DNA of 64,000 nt from assembly GCA_942486035.1 (NCBI GenBank), contig CALNXK010000168.1, forward strand, positions 62,001-126,000. The letters are read 5' to 3'. The position numbers and the translations under genes are program-made. The notes under the pieces were generated by a model that searched no databases, was not told where the DNA came from, and saw only the letters and a program-made list of their open reading frames with translations. Source of the stretch: Porites lobata. Taxonomy: Eukaryota; Cnidaria; Anthozoa; Scleractinia; Poritidae. Positions 13,101 to 28,100 of the stretch are shown here, in pieces (within the stretch, counting starts at the first letter, position 1; each line of letters starts with the position of its first letter).

Positions 13101-16100
13101 AATCGTTTACATGACTGCATGCACAAAATTTCACTTATGCTTTTCTTTGCTACATTTTTTGAATTTCTATCGTCAATCCAAAAATTATTTTGACAATAAA
13201 TTCGCAAGATGAGACGCATGAGTATTTGTAAATAAACTGGGCTAAAGGGTTCACATGGAAGCAGCGCAACACCACCCCTCCCCCCTGCCCCCTTGAAAAA
13301 GCGATGTCGAAATAAGCGTTTTAAAGGTTAACAAAGGGCTTATCCGATGGGATGTTAGTACCGGTTTGTATATAGCTAAAGATATAAGCTCCTGATCTTG
13401 CGAACACGTCGAACACTCTAATCCTACCTTCCTATGTAAGCCAAAAACATTCCTTTGAGAGCGAAGAACTCGGCAGTCATTTCCTTAGAAAAGTACTTGA
13501 GATTTGTTGATTCAATAACCTCCAGGCCCTGTTAGAGAAGAAAGAACAAACAATTATTCGTAACTCATAATTTTATTCTCATTCAAAAAACGGGGAAGGT
13601 AATCCGTTATTTTGACCAAACAATTTAAAAGTAAATAATAAATGACTTAGTTACAGAGAGTACAAACCTCTTGTAGCTCTTGTTTTCCCATCCCACCAGC
13701 CATCTGCAGGTAGCACTTAACTTGCTGTTTGATCTTTTGAAAGCAGTCCACGATAGGAACACTGGGAATGGTATGAATTCTGAAACGAAAATGTGCCTGC
13801 TACAATGACTTCTGACTCAAAAAGACCAAGCATGTTTTTACCGTCTACTAACTCGCGCGGCTGGCGCCACTGGAGTACGGGAGCGGAGCCGGCAGCGGGA
13901 AAATAGGGAGAGAAAAAGGAAAAATCGCCTTTCTTCTCGCGGCTCTGCGGCCAAAACCAAAGTGCTCGTGAATTAAAACACGCAAGGGCGTTAAATCCCG
14001 CAGCTTCGCAAGTCAACCTCCTCAGTAACCGGCCATAATCAACGATGACATTACTTTTACAAAAAAAATAAATAAATAAATACACTTAATCATCCTCTCC
14101 CCGTAAGAGGCTTTTCAAGGATAATGATAAATAATGTGAAATCATCAAATAAACTAAACAAGGTAAAAATCTTAACTGGCAGGCAGCAAAGGCGGGGTTT
14201 TTTACATGTATGGCCGAGGAGATGAACTCAGGGATACTGCTTAGTTTTATATAGTTTAGTTAGCATGTCGAGCGTTTTAAGCACGAGCTTCTAGCTCGGA
14301 AGATTGTGCAAACGTTTCCAACGTTCACGTTCTGACAAACAATTCCTGCGAGTTGTCAGAGCGGTGATTAAACCTGGACACACAGATTGTAAATACTAAG
14401 CCATGCTGCCTATTCCTTTACTTGATGCGCTCAGCGTTTATTCACAAATGATCATATAACCGGCCACAAAGTGTCCAAACAAACCTGCTCAGCCAGTCCA
14501 GACAAACTCCTGTGAGGTTCTGCTTTCTGGCTATGTAACCATAATGAATTATGGCCCAGGCGGAGGCGTGGACACCAAGCATGGAGTGGTTACTCTGCTG
14601 CTTACAAAATAAAAAGGTGTCCTCATTAGTAACGAAGGAATTGTGAAGAGAAGCTATAGAGCGGTTTTCACTTGACTGTCGAAAGGGATTGGTTTTGGTT
14701 TTTGTTTTTGTTTTACTACGCCCTTTGGTTGGCTAGTGTATTTACTTTGGTTTTGGTTTTACGACAGTCAAGTGAAAACCGCTCTAAGATGACTGATATA
14801 CATGTGGGCTGGGTTATTCGAAGCTGGGTTAAGATAACCCAGGGTTAGTGCAAATTTTGAACTCAGATATGCCTACAATTTGATGATTGGATATGCTAAA
14901 AAAATAGAGAAAATTATGCGAGAGAGGGCTTTTGATAAAAAGAAAAAGAAACCCGGGTTAAAATTTAACCCCGGGTTAGCGCTAACCCGCGTTCGAACAA
15001 CCGGGCCCTGATCTTAGTTGAATAGCATGGAGTGGAGTAGCATGAAGTGGCACCGTTGGTTAGTGTGCGGCCTTCAGTGGGCGAGGTACCGAGTTCGATC
15101 CCCGTGACATCACATCCTTGTTTCAACGTCTCTCCTTCCTGAGTAGCTTTGACCAGCTTTAAATACCCTTGAAACGGAGCATTGATGGAGGGAGGGGAAT
15201 AAAATGAGTACACTGTCAACCTCAAGTTTATCTCTTATTACTGACACAAGTTATCGACGTAAAATATGGTTGCTTTACCTTTACCTTTAATAGAACGTTG
15301 TGTGCATTGAGTAATTTTTGTACAAAAAGTGCTTAAGTTTATGACGCGCAATTATTTGTCATATTTCTTAAACAAATACTCCTACGCAGCATTTTAATTC
15401 GCTAATCATTTATTTAATGACTAAAAAGAAGATAACGCAATAACTGAAATGATAAATGTCTGAATGTTATATATTTAAACTACGAGATTAGGAAATATAT
15501 GTAAAGATCATCACAGTAAAATATGTAACTTATGCAGTTGCGAAAAGAAAGCCTCTATAAAATACCATGATAATACCTCCATAAAATAACATATAATAAC
15601 TCTACAGCTACTAAAAAATTGCATAAACTAACCAGAAATGAAGCAAAATGTTTATAATTTACTGACCTCAAAGGAAGGCAAATGTTTATTTACAAACTGG
15701 TAGGGATATGAGTGTGTACGTACTGATAGAAAATGTAGGCAACTGTGTTTTTACTGACCGGTTCATGTTGAGCTTGATTCTCATACGCTGCCACAATGGC
15801 CTGATAATGGTGATGTCTCCACATAAACACGTCACTCCAGTGAGATAAATTATCTGACGGCATGGGAAGACGGTTACTGAAAAAAAGAAAAATTAAGACA
15901 CGTTGGATATGTTTCCAGTTGACTGTTGTAAAACCATAGTACATTTGCCCAATCAGAATGCACACTGACAAGTAAACAAACTAATCAGAGCTCGAAGCCT
16001 ATGGCCCAGCGCGGGTAAAACGCGTGCGCCCGCAAGTTAGGATTGGTCTTGCCTTTAATGTGATTGGTTGAGAAAGCGACACGAAATTTTCCTAACCACT

Positions 16101-19100
16101 CCGAAAGCGTAACAACGCGAAACTAAACCAGTCGAGAAAGACGCGCGTTATTACTTTCGACTTCCGGTAAGATCTGTACTAGTGCAGTGTTTCAAACAAA
16201 ACATTGTTAAATCGTGTTCGGTAGGTGAAAAGTACCATTTTGTAACAAAACCGCAAACGTAACGAACAGATTCTTGTGCTCACCGCCAAGTCTTGACTAT
16301 GGCTTTCATGTCATGGAGACTGGTTGATCGTCCTACATTCGGAGGCTGTAGTCCTGTGTGTATCTGAGCAGCCTCTTGCAGTTCCATTATTTGTTGAGCA
16401 GCCTGAAGTGCGAATTATAAACAACGACAAAATAATATGAAAATGTAGATACAATATTAGTCCTTTTATCCAAAATTAATCGCATCCTACAGTGCACAAG
16501 ACGTGCGTCACAGAAGAATCCAGTAAGTCACCTTGTCCACCACAATGCTTTTATTTGTTTACTTAACTCACCCTCATGCGTGAGACATTTCTTACTATTA
16601 GTGTGACTGTGTGATACAGTTAAGCCGTAATGTGTTGCTTGTGATGGACTGTGTGACTGCGAGATGCGGTTCGCAAGTCCAACCCACAAAAATGGCCCTT
16701 GCTCGCCAACGAGTCCTCAGTAGCTCAGAGGTTAGAGCATCCGATCTAGAACACGGAGGGTCGTGGGTTCGAATCCCGTCTGGGAATCAGATTTTTTCTG
16801 CGTCCTCTTATGGTTGATTCTTTACATCTCCCTTTATTTCCTTTATAACATTAATATCGGTGGCATAGGTTCACCCAGCAATACTTTTCTTTAAATAGGA
16901 TATGAGACTTTTTCGGACTGATTTAACATTACTACAGTGGAATCTCGATATAACGAAGGGACTGGCAAAATTTGTTCGCTATAATGAGGTTTCGTTATAT
17001 CGCGGTACTTTTCTGCGGTAGAGAAAATCGTTCGTTATACCGAGGACTTCGTTATATCGAGGTTCCACTGTAGTTAGCTTGAACGCTTATACATAACGTT
17101 ATGAGGTAACGTAAAGTTTAAAAATAGAAGCTCTCTCTATCACACTTATTTCGACTACGGTAATTCATTGTCTTTAGGTGAGAATTGAAGAGAACATATT
17201 CAGAGTAATAACTTTGTTTTCCACAGCTGACTGCTGACCTGTAAGAGAGGAATGTGTTGCTGTGAAATAACAGGGGGCAGTCGTCTCCATTGACGGATGG
17301 CTTGAGTGGTGGAATGTTCAACAAGTTTGTCAACCTACAAATGCAAAAGAAGCGGACCCAGAGTTAGAGTTGGCCACTACTCCATTACCCACAGCTTTCA
17401 TTTGAAAGTAACATGACAATAAATCTTAGCGATAGCGAGAACTGTTCAGGCAAACGTTTGTGATGTTTAATAGCGGATGACAAAAGCCGGAATCTTGATA
17501 ATTTCTTGCCATCAAGCAACATGCTTGTCTGCCTGCAGTTGTTTCATTGAAAGTTAAATACTGACGCCGATTCGCCATTTTGGGTTCAAGTTTTCAGCGT
17601 TTGATCCTTTACTCTCACAAGTCGTAAAAACTTAATTTTTTCCCCGATTTCATTTCTTTAGCTTCTTTAGAGTGCATGGGGCACCTTGAAGTCACTTTCT
17701 AAACGTCCAAAACGCAACATTTCAAAGTCAGCAAGGAAGTGAGGCAAGAAATCTTGGACAAAACGCGTAGCTCGCGGAGCCGGAAAGTTACACGTCTCCA
17801 AATCGTAAAAATTTGAAATGGTCTCAACACAACAAAACACGATAACAGCCCAGGGACACCTACCATGTTAAGATGCTGCTCTTCTGGATGGCATATGGCG
17901 ATGTATCCGCGATACAAGTTTAATTTGTAGGCCATGGACTCAGGGAAATTAACTTCAACCTGTTGGAGAGTAGAGTAAGATGATTAGACTCATATGATAC
18001 AACAAGAGTGCAATACTATTGTTGATTTGGAATGTAATAATACACAAAGATATTACCTGGGCAAGAGCTTCTTTCATCGACTGCCATTCAGGGACTCGCC
18101 AGGCGCTTTCAAGAACTAAGCGACGAAAGAAAATTGTTATGCATACGAACAACTTTCACAGGCCAAAAAAGAATTGGACAAGGCGCACTATTCTCAGAAC
18201 CACAACAATAACTTAAATTTAATTTCTTCGAAAAAAAAATTTAGTTTCCTTATAATATCATTAGTTGACCACACATAAAAGACATGAAAACGAAGGAAGA
18301 TATAGAAAAATGTCAAATATGACTTTAAGACAAAGTTTATTTACTAGCACTAGACATAAGCATTTCGATCACACTGGCCCGACTAGTCACTTTTTAAGGC
18401 GACAAATGTTTGAAGAACTTCTTGAAAATATGCACTTTTTTTTATCCTTTTCCGTTCAAGTTCTCCAAACGTTAGAGTCCCCATTGAGAGTGGTTACTCA
18501 GGCAATGATGATCGCATCGACTTTGGATGAAACTGCGTTTACAGGCATGGAGTAAACCTACCAAGAAAAGGATTCGCATGACCCTTGGTTTTTCCAAACT
18601 CCATCAGCAAGTCCCACTGACCAAGTTCCTTGGAACAACTAAATATATGAAACGCAATGAAATAGTTATTTTTCACATAAAGACAAGACAATTTTTTGTT
18701 CACAATACTCTACATCACAAAAGCTTTCTCGGCAGCTAAACTTTGGGTTTGTCAAGCAGTTTTCGCACGTCATGCACTTTGGTCTCTCGAATCACTCGCA
18801 GAGAAGGGGCGCGCGACGTCCAAAAAGAATCACGTTTTGAATGAGCTTGACTAAACTTTCAGTTTAAGACTTAAAATCAGCAAATTTTAATCCAAAAACA
18901 CGAAATAAACTTAAAATGCACGCAAAACGTAAAGCTGAGTCTGCCATTACTTGATCCAATGTTCCTCCCACAGATTGTATTCTGAGTTCAGTTGTGGATT
19001 GGCGGGTCCTCGGTTATGTTCCTCACGAGCTTTGCTCATCGCCTGCAGATAAGAAATTAATACGTCATGATATTCAAGAGAACTAACGAACCGCTCACTT

Positions 19101-22100
19101 AGAAAACGCTCTCTAGGAACTAGAAGCCTCATCAGAGAATTCTCCTGTAAGCCTTGTTTAAGGGTTTGTCGCATTCTAGTAAAGCAGAACCTTACAACGA
19201 GACAGATGCGATCTCTTCTGGGTATCTGTACTTTCGAGTAGCAGTTACATTTTACCGATATGCCATGTCAAAATCGTTTGAATGATCACACTATGGGATT
19301 CTATCAGGCTCAAAAAGTACAAGCACCCTTTACAACATACTAAACAGCACCAAAGGAAACTACAGCCAAGTAGCCTTCTCCTTAACAGGAAAAGTGGAAA
19401 TAGAACAAAGCTTGTTTTGATGTGGTGTTCACACGAAAAGATTCAGGGCACTTTCCATTACCAAGAAGTTCCACTTGGGATGTTATTCCGTGTGGAATAA
19501 GTGGAATTTTGAAAACTTAAGGTAGTCCTGTTTTCCCGTTGCAAATTTTCCGGTGAAAAAGCATGTTCTATTTACGAGTTTTAATAAGGAATCACCAGTT
19601 CAAGGCTATTCACGGCGATATCTGTGGCACCACCTAGAACTTTGGTAACGAGAGCATGGACGAATAGAACTTGTGTCAAATGGAACACGTTCTTCACTCG
19701 ATGGACCTTTCCACGGCAGTTTCCGAAAAGTTTTGGTAAATGGAAAACGCCCTCAATCTTCAACGAAGGTTCAGTGAAAACGGAAACTTTTTTATTACCA
19801 TTTCATAAGCAGACTGCGCCTGTTCATAGAAGCCCTGAGTCTCATAAGCGATAGCAGTGGCTGTTTCTGGATATCGACACCGCTGCTGCCACAAGCCAGC
19901 CCACATGTCTTCTTCATTCAACAGTGAATACATCTCGGCAAGCGCATCCATGGTCTCCTAATGGATGAAAATGTTATGGATTAATCTTAAGTTACATTTT
20001 ATTTTCCTAATGGCGCCTGCTTGTGGCAAGCAGTTTCGTCGCTGGCTGTGTTATTGTTGAGAACGATAAGAGTTTATTTTTTCACAAGGAGTCAGGAGCT
20101 CTAAAAACCGATAAGAAAGTAAGAAATGAACATAACTTACAGTTCCCTTGGCGAACATTTTTAATTTTCACGTCAACTAGCGGGGTCTGGGTCAGTCGAA
20201 AATTCGGAAAACTATCGTTAGATCCGACATGAGAGATCCGAGTGACTCCGAGGATTTCCCGGCACCAGACATCGTGCCAGCTGACCGCAAAACTCAAAAT
20301 TGCCAACAAATAAAACACATTCCACATCTATATTCATTAACTATACCCTAACCGTACGTGAAAGGCCCTGGGTGTTTTTGTATCAATTAGAAAGGTGACT
20401 AAATTATGCTTCACAATGAAATTGGCCAATGTAAATTGGTGTGAGACAGCCTGAACTAACCCTAAATCAGCCTAAACAAACTTTTAACAAAGTGCATGGA
20501 GGCAGACACTGCTAGCAAAACGATCACAGTCTCGGGCAGTTCTATTTTAACATCAAACTATGTCATGCCTTATCACAAATACAATTTTTTTTCATATCAC
20601 CAGCAAGTTAAATAATGAGAAGAGAAAGGAAAAGAAAACGGAAAAGCACCCTACGTACATGTTGGTTGATCTCAGATGGGTCTTCCTCAAATGGAGAGAA
20701 ATCAATAACTTGTTGTTGTTGATGTGAAATCTGATGAGTAGAATACTCATCACACAAACTGGCATAGTCCTCAAGCGTGAGTCCAGCGCGATGCCACGAG
20801 TTATGACTTTTACCCAGATACTGAAAAATGAAATAGAATTAAATTAGATTAAAAAAACACACACACACGAACACACTTCAAAAAACCTCTCCTATCCTTA
20901 ACATTTTAAACCGCGAACGGTCGTTTTTCGTTCTCAGAGCCACGCGGCGAGCGAAAAAACACAGTTATGGCAAACTGATGGAAAAATGGAAGAGAGTTTG
21001 GGCTCCCGCCCTCGTTCCTGACGACTTAGCCACTCGCCCCTCAAGCTTGCTCAACTGAGGAGCTTAAAATGCTATTTACTGGAACTGCACTTTATCCCTT
21101 GTCTTAATTCGTTCATATTTCAAACAATTCAAACTACTTGAAGAGTTAGATGCACTCCTCAAAGTTTCTCAACGTAAACATTCTATATGGCTAAATATTA
21201 CTCAAGGTTTGGAGCTTGTTTAATGAAGCGGTTAAAACATGTGAAACCAGGATGGATCTTAAATTTAGACATTTACTTCCAGTTCATATTAAAGCTTCAC
21301 ACCAGACATGTTTAAAAACCGTTTAACACCGTTAAATTTGATTATTCATCACGGCTGCCAAATGATTGTTGTCAACTACAAATTTGGCACAAAAAGAGGC
21401 AGAAACCGAAATTTACTTGAACTCTATTCAATACCCAGTTCTTTAGTTTTTTTTTTCTACTACTTTCATTTTGGTAAAGCTGATTTAACTAGAAATCTTT
21501 TGTTGGTGTGAACAGGGCATTAGATATTGTCTCACCTTGAGGATACATGGACGAATGGGAACGGCAGGGTTACACTTAGAAACGCCTTCAAGGATCGTAT
21601 GAACGGAGCTCGGAAAGGTGTCAACCTGAACTAAGTGACTTCCACTGCACATAAACGGACTAATCTCACCAGCAAGAACCTGATGACAAGAACATCAAAT
21701 CAATTGATCTGTCACCCATATTGCGTTGCGCTTTTCCCATTCATTTATGAGAGTATTAGCGAGGTTAAGATTCACGTTTACGCCAAACGGCAGACGTGAA
21801 TTTGTACCACGTGACCAAGTTTCCCCCTTACTTTCCGTTTACTCTTTATTGCTTCTACACAAAAATAAGTAGTTTTATGCCAGTTTTAACCATAGGAATC
21901 GTTAGGGACTGTTTTTATCTGCTTATTTTCTATTCCGAGAAATTCTCAACGCGAGTCTGACGTTTGCCGTTTGCGGTAAATGTGAATCTTAATCTCTCTA
22001 TCAACTAACTAAACCCACTTCAACGGTAAGCGCGCACGCCAAATAAAATAAAACTTAAGAAGAGATATACTCAAGGCAGTGACTGCAGGTGGTCTCCCAG

Positions 22101-25100
22101 ATGGCAGATCCTTCCCAGCGCCACACAGTGTAGTCTTAGTACGTAGAGTTTTGTAGCGATCATGCTACTCACAATCATTAAGTACGTCTTCTATTCGGAG
22201 TGCTCCTAATTTGGAAACCTTTCTACTGGTATTACACGGTGGCTGAAGAATGCCCTTCATAATTAACCCTAGACACAGTAAAAACTACTAACATCGTCTT
22301 AAGATTCGCGACAACTTTTCTTTCCAGTAACTCGGCTATTTCGTCTTCACGTAAACGCGTGAAATTTTCCGCCATTTCCTTTATCTCTCCAAATTCCAAT
22401 CAGCTTGGCGACCACACACGTCCTCCTCCTCTACTACACGTTGCTAAACTTTTCTAAGTCGCTCGCCAACTGTCTTCCGGAGTGTCAGGTTGTTTTATGG
22501 CCTTCGTCCATAGGACTCTGTTTGGATGTACTGAATAACCCTCGGCGACTGACCCTTTTTCTGTCCATTATCAGTGCAATTGACGTCAACTGTATTGACA
22601 TCGACAAACAGCTTACAAATTTCGTCAACGCTAGCTGTTTTAATTTTTATGAACAATTCCCGGAAAGATTGCCTCCCAAGCAGACACTCTTAGTGGAGGA
22701 GCGCGTGATGACGCCATAAGAACGTCTACGTGAAGGGCTAAGCCAATCAGAAACGGAGACATTTTTGATTGACTAATAACTGAATATGTTACTTACTTGC
22801 TGTTGTTTTTCTGTCAAAAGATTCCACAGCTGAGGGAACAGGTCTACCCACACTTGATGTGCAAGGTTGGAGTATCTGTGGCACAGTTGAGCCATTGAAC
22901 GCAGAAAAGAGAAAGTCTGAAATCACACCAAAATACCTTTAGCGCCTTCACGCTGAGACTACTCAAGATTAAGAACGATTTCCCCGTACAGAACATAACG
23001 CCTGCGCGAGAGTAAACACACGCTACTATGACGGATTCTTCGGAACCTTTCACTAAGGCCTCAGTGTTGCGCACAATAAACAAAAAATATTTTGTCATGT
23101 AGCGTCACCAGGGACCTTAAGCAACGACGACGGCGACATCAACGAGAACGGCGAAAAAGCAATAGGTTTAGATTGGCAAAACAACAACTTTGCACGTGCA
23201 TCACGCGTTTTTGTACATTTCTTTGCCGTCATTGCACAACTACGACGAGAACCTTCCCAATTTCACGCTTTATGAAGGACGTGAACCCAAGAAAACGATT
23301 TTCTTTTTTCTTTGGTGAACTCACATACAGCCCTTTAGAATTTAACTCCTGAATAAAAAAAATAGCCATTATTTGAAAAATTAAAAGAGTTGGGATAAGA
23401 ACGATGAAGTTTCAAACAGCGCGAATTCACTTTTTGAGTGACGTTTTCTCTGCCGCCGCCGTTGCCGTTGGTTAAACGCCCCATTACCATGTCACGGAAA
23501 GGAAATCTTATTGGATTACGTACCTTGACCTCTCGAAGCTTTTCAATGAATTTTCCATGTCTCTCTACAAGTTGCTGAACCGTTTCTTCCTTATTTAGTC
23601 TAGTGGTAGCGGCCTTCTTGTCCATGGTGGTCAGAAGAGTCTGTGAAGTGACAAGTCATAGGATATATCAGACTAAGTTACGACTGCTTAATGGGAGTTC
23701 AATGAAAGAAATAAACCTTTGCAGTCTTGAAATGGAAGTGAAATATTAATTTATCGTTTCATTAACAGTGGCATAGAAACTAAAACAGAGGTTGATTTCT
23801 TTAGGCCTTGAAAACAGTCGTGCCTTCATGTGGCATTTTCTTTCTGATATTTTTCAACGACCATATACTATAGTTTAAGAAATGATTGAAACAATGGGAC
23901 TTTTTTCCTTTACGTCCTGGGAATACAGGCAATTGGTTCCTTGGAAAACCACGTGGATAACACTCAAATAAGGACATAAACAAGATCGTTTCAGTTTATA
24001 TACATCTATCCGCCCATTTCTTCAAATGTTTTGTCTAACTTATGATAGTACCTCGGAGTCGTCGATCTCAAACAGGAATCGTCCTGAGCCGTCCTCCTTT
24101 TTGCTTTCTCCTTCCTTGCTACTCTCTGTCTCCATCTTCTCACCCTTCGCATCCTCAGAACCAGCAGTTGGCTTCTGTTGAGTATGCGCTAGAATCTCCT
24201 TACTTGCTGGGTTGTCAGAAACCCGGATGAATGACGTCACTGAGGGAAGCATGCTAAATGTACTTGAGGGAGTCACTGGCCTCTCACATGCAGACACGGC
24301 CAGTAGAAGCTGAAAGTAAGGAGATATACGACAAGTTAGCTTAACTCATCCATGATCTGAAATGCAACGCCGCTTCTAGTAGTAGGAGCACTAATGAGGG
24401 ATCTAGTACAACAGAGCAATGTTCACATCACCTTAAGAATAGGCTGATTTAGCAATAGAACGGGAACGTCAATTCACGACGGCGCGCGCAAATCATACAA
24501 CTGGCTTGACCAATGGCAGAGCGACAGATTGGGCACCGGAAGTCGAGTTTTCGCGCGCTTTCCCGTCGTCAAATGACGTTCGCGTTCTGTTGCTAAATAA
24601 GTCTAATAATCGACTTGACATGTTCACAAGTGAATGCAACTAAAACGATAAACAACTGAGAGGGTAGATATACTTTCTCACATTACTAGCTTTCCGCAAT
24701 CTGATTGGCCGTTTAAACGATGCCTTTTCCATATTAATAAACATGATAATATACTTTATTTAAAGAGGGTAGTGACGAATAGTTAGAAAAACTAATATAC
24801 TTGTGGTCCTCTATCGAAAATTATAACTACAAAAAGATACCATGAAATGTAAGAGCTAACGAGAGCTTATAACATTAAGGATCTCTTTAGCGGTAAAACC
24901 CGCAAAATTAAATTGTTGCCGTCCTTTTGGTGACTGCTTAAGGAAGAAACAAAAAGGCCAGCTTTGAAGGTCTCGTGAAAATTGGTTTAAGCGAGTCTCT
25001 AGCAACTAGGATCTCGTACTTCTATACACTGTTTAATCCAAAAGTGAGGGCCCATGGCTTCCCAGTTCTGAAAAAAAAATAAAAAATAATGAAATTAGTT

Positions 25101-28100
25101 AAAAATAAACGAAAACAGTTGAGGAAGAAAAAAGCTCCCTTCACGTTATGTTAACATGATGCGAAAGGAATTGACTGGAAATGAAACGAGTTCATGCCGA
25201 AATATTTCGACTTTGCACGCGAACCACTTATAATCGACCAGACTTGAACGAGCGATTTAGTCGAAATATTTCGGTGAAACACGTTAGGTTGTCCGTCAGA
25301 TTCTTTTCGAATCAGTTAGAGAAGAACTAGAAAGTAAACTGTCAAAGTTATCAAGCACTTGAAGCGTTGGAAATGTGAGGCACACGTAACTTAACAACGT
25401 CAGGACTAGTTCAGTTGTTAGAACGCGTAACTGCTGAGTGGGAGGTCGCAGGTTCGATTACCGGGACCCAAACAATACTCAAGGAATTCGCATGGCTCGG
25501 ATGACCACGTAAAATGGAGGTCCCGTCTCCAGTAGCAGACGTAGTAATAGGGTCCTGAATTAGTACTTTCGTGCTAACATACGTTGACACTCAAATTAAG
25601 TGCGTTTCCTTTTTTGTATCTTGACGGACACCACGATATGACGGATACCCAAAACTGATAAGCCGCAGACAAATACAATGTACCAGCTGTAAATTGTAAT
25701 CACGTAAACTGATATACCTGCGAGCAGAAGATGTAGAGTAGACGATCATACAACTTCTTTTTCATGGTCTTATCAAAAACCTGTGGAACAAACAACCCAT
25801 AATTCAATTGGTTTGAACACGAGAGAATTCAGGAAAGTAGAGCTCTCTATCGCCCTTATCTTCACAGACGTTCTTCCTGTTGACCGTTGTCAATACTCGC
25901 TGCTTTTCTTTTCAAATAATCAAACCAATTTATCACGGAATTTTCAAAAAGGAGAGAGATGTTACCCGCACCATAACTGGTTGAAATTCGTCACATAAAG
26001 TTCAAAACGAAAACCCTTTTGACCGCATTAGTAAATGTAATTGGTTCAATTTGTTTCAATAACAATTTTAAACGACAGCTGAATATGTTTTACAGAATTT
26101 GCGCCATATAAATGAGTGTGATGTGCTACCAAATTTGCTTGACCTCTACCAAACAATGAAGAGAATTATTTAATTGTTAGAAGACTTTACTTTTATCGCA
26201 TACCTCCATAAATCTCGATCGGATCTGGGGCTGGATACACCGCAATCCAGACAGGAATGCAGGCTCAAGTTTGGAAGCCAGTTCAGTGCTCACAAGGTTC
26301 TCATCTCTGCAAAACACGAAAAATCACGTGACTTCACACACCGGAATGCTATCTGACTGATATTACGGAGCTTAAAGCTACGTGCAGACGGACGCAACAC
26401 GTTTTACCAGTTTCAAACTTTGCGCAAAAACTCCCAACAACATGCATGCAACAGGGTGTGCATACGGACGCAACATGTAACATCCAACAATGTTGGGAGT
26501 TGTTGGTCAACCATGTTGCGTCCGTTAAGGTTGATTTCCACTGACGCGAATTTGCTACGCACGTTAACGCACGTAAAATTTGAATCGCATAAAAAGTGCT
26601 GAGCTTAAACGTTGAGCGATGTTCAACTTTTACGCTCACGAGCGACCTTTCATGCATTGCCTCTATTTTATTTGCGAACGTAACTTTTAAGCACGTACGC
26701 ACGTTAAAATTACGCGACATTGGATATCAACCCTTAACACGGGGCTTAAGCAGTAAGCAACAACGATGGCGACGGATACCAAAGACTGTACCAAAGTCCA
26801 GGAAAAGAAAAAGAAAGTCGTTGTCTTGTTCACGTCCTCCACAAAACGTGAAATTAGGCCCTAATTAGGCCCCGGCAAAGAAATGCACAAAAAAGCGAGA
26901 TGCGCGTTCTCCTTGCCGTCTCCATCGTCGTTACTGAAGCTCTCTATTTGCTTTTAAAAACTTCTTAAACTGATCAAGAAAAGTCAAAATAAAACACTTT
27001 CAAACCTGTAGACATAATTGACGAGCTCCAAAAACTGAGCTTGCAGTTCGAAATCTTCTGGAAACCGCTTTTCATAGTTGGCCATCATCCTTACAAGCAA
27101 CGCTGACTTCTCTCTCAATATGGGCAGCCGCTGAATTGTCAGCTGTGTCTGAAGAAGACAAAATACGTTGTGATTTTAATGGCAGCTACCACTAGAATTA
27201 TATCCGTATTTACTAAGAAAACAGAGAATCAGTAGGAATAATTAAAATGTTCGTTAAGTAGTTTACCACTTTGGTTTTGATCCAGTCTTCCACAATCTTC
27301 GTTATCGCTCGAAGAAGTTTTGAGTCCTGAAACAAAATGTACAAACGCAAATTAAGTTTGTAATATATGAAAACAATGCCACCACCACCACCACAACACC
27401 ACCAACATCAGCAACAGAGAATAATGCTCAGAAGCACATTTTGGAATGGACAAACTCGATTTCATGTAAATGGTCACTCTATTACGCCTGGGATTTCATC
27501 AACAGACTCCACAGACAGAAGTTAGAACCACCTTGTACAGCATAATAAACAAAACCACAGGAAAGTACTGCTCAGTAGCTTTCATTTGAATGGTCACACT
27601 TTAGGATTTCATCCACAAACTCAAAAGTTAAAACCACCTTGTACAGCATAATAAACAGTACCACAGGAAAGTACTGCTCAGTAGCTTTCATTTAAATTGT
27701 CACACTTTAGGATTTCATCCACAAACTCAAAAGTTAAAACCAACTTGTACAGCACAATAAACAGTACCACAGGAAAGTACTGCTCAGTAGCTTTCATTTA
27801 AATTGTCACACTTAGGATTTCATCCACCAACTCAAAAGTTAGAACCACCTTGTACAGCATAGTAAACAGTACCACAGGAAAGTACTGCTCAGTAGCTTTC
27901 ATTTAAATGGTCACACTTTAGGATTTCATCCACAGAACCAGCATGAAATAGCAGTGCCAGAGGAACGTAATGTGCCATAAGAATGAACACACTTGAGCAT
28001 TTTACCTGCTGACCCAACTTTCACATTGTTTGAAACACTGTAGGAATAAGTGTGCACTGCTGTACTTACAGGCGACTTTTCGATCAGTGTCGAGAGAATG

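Noticed and set aside
16716..16790. A functional tRNA gene
   Set aside because: The A and B boxes are present but the anticodon loop is oversized and the acceptor stem has a mismatch. The other tRNA-like heads (15040, 25402, 42219, 51640, 51882, 59362) are also attached to SINE tails.
22405..22719. A 104-codon plus-strand open frame in the E68-E69 intron
   Set aside because: No recognisable domain or conserved motif, no splice context, and it sits in a repeat-rich intron. The length is within chance for this amount of sequence.
26349..26720. A 123-codon minus-strand open frame
   Set aside because: It lies wholly inside two abutting MITEs and encodes nothing recognisable.
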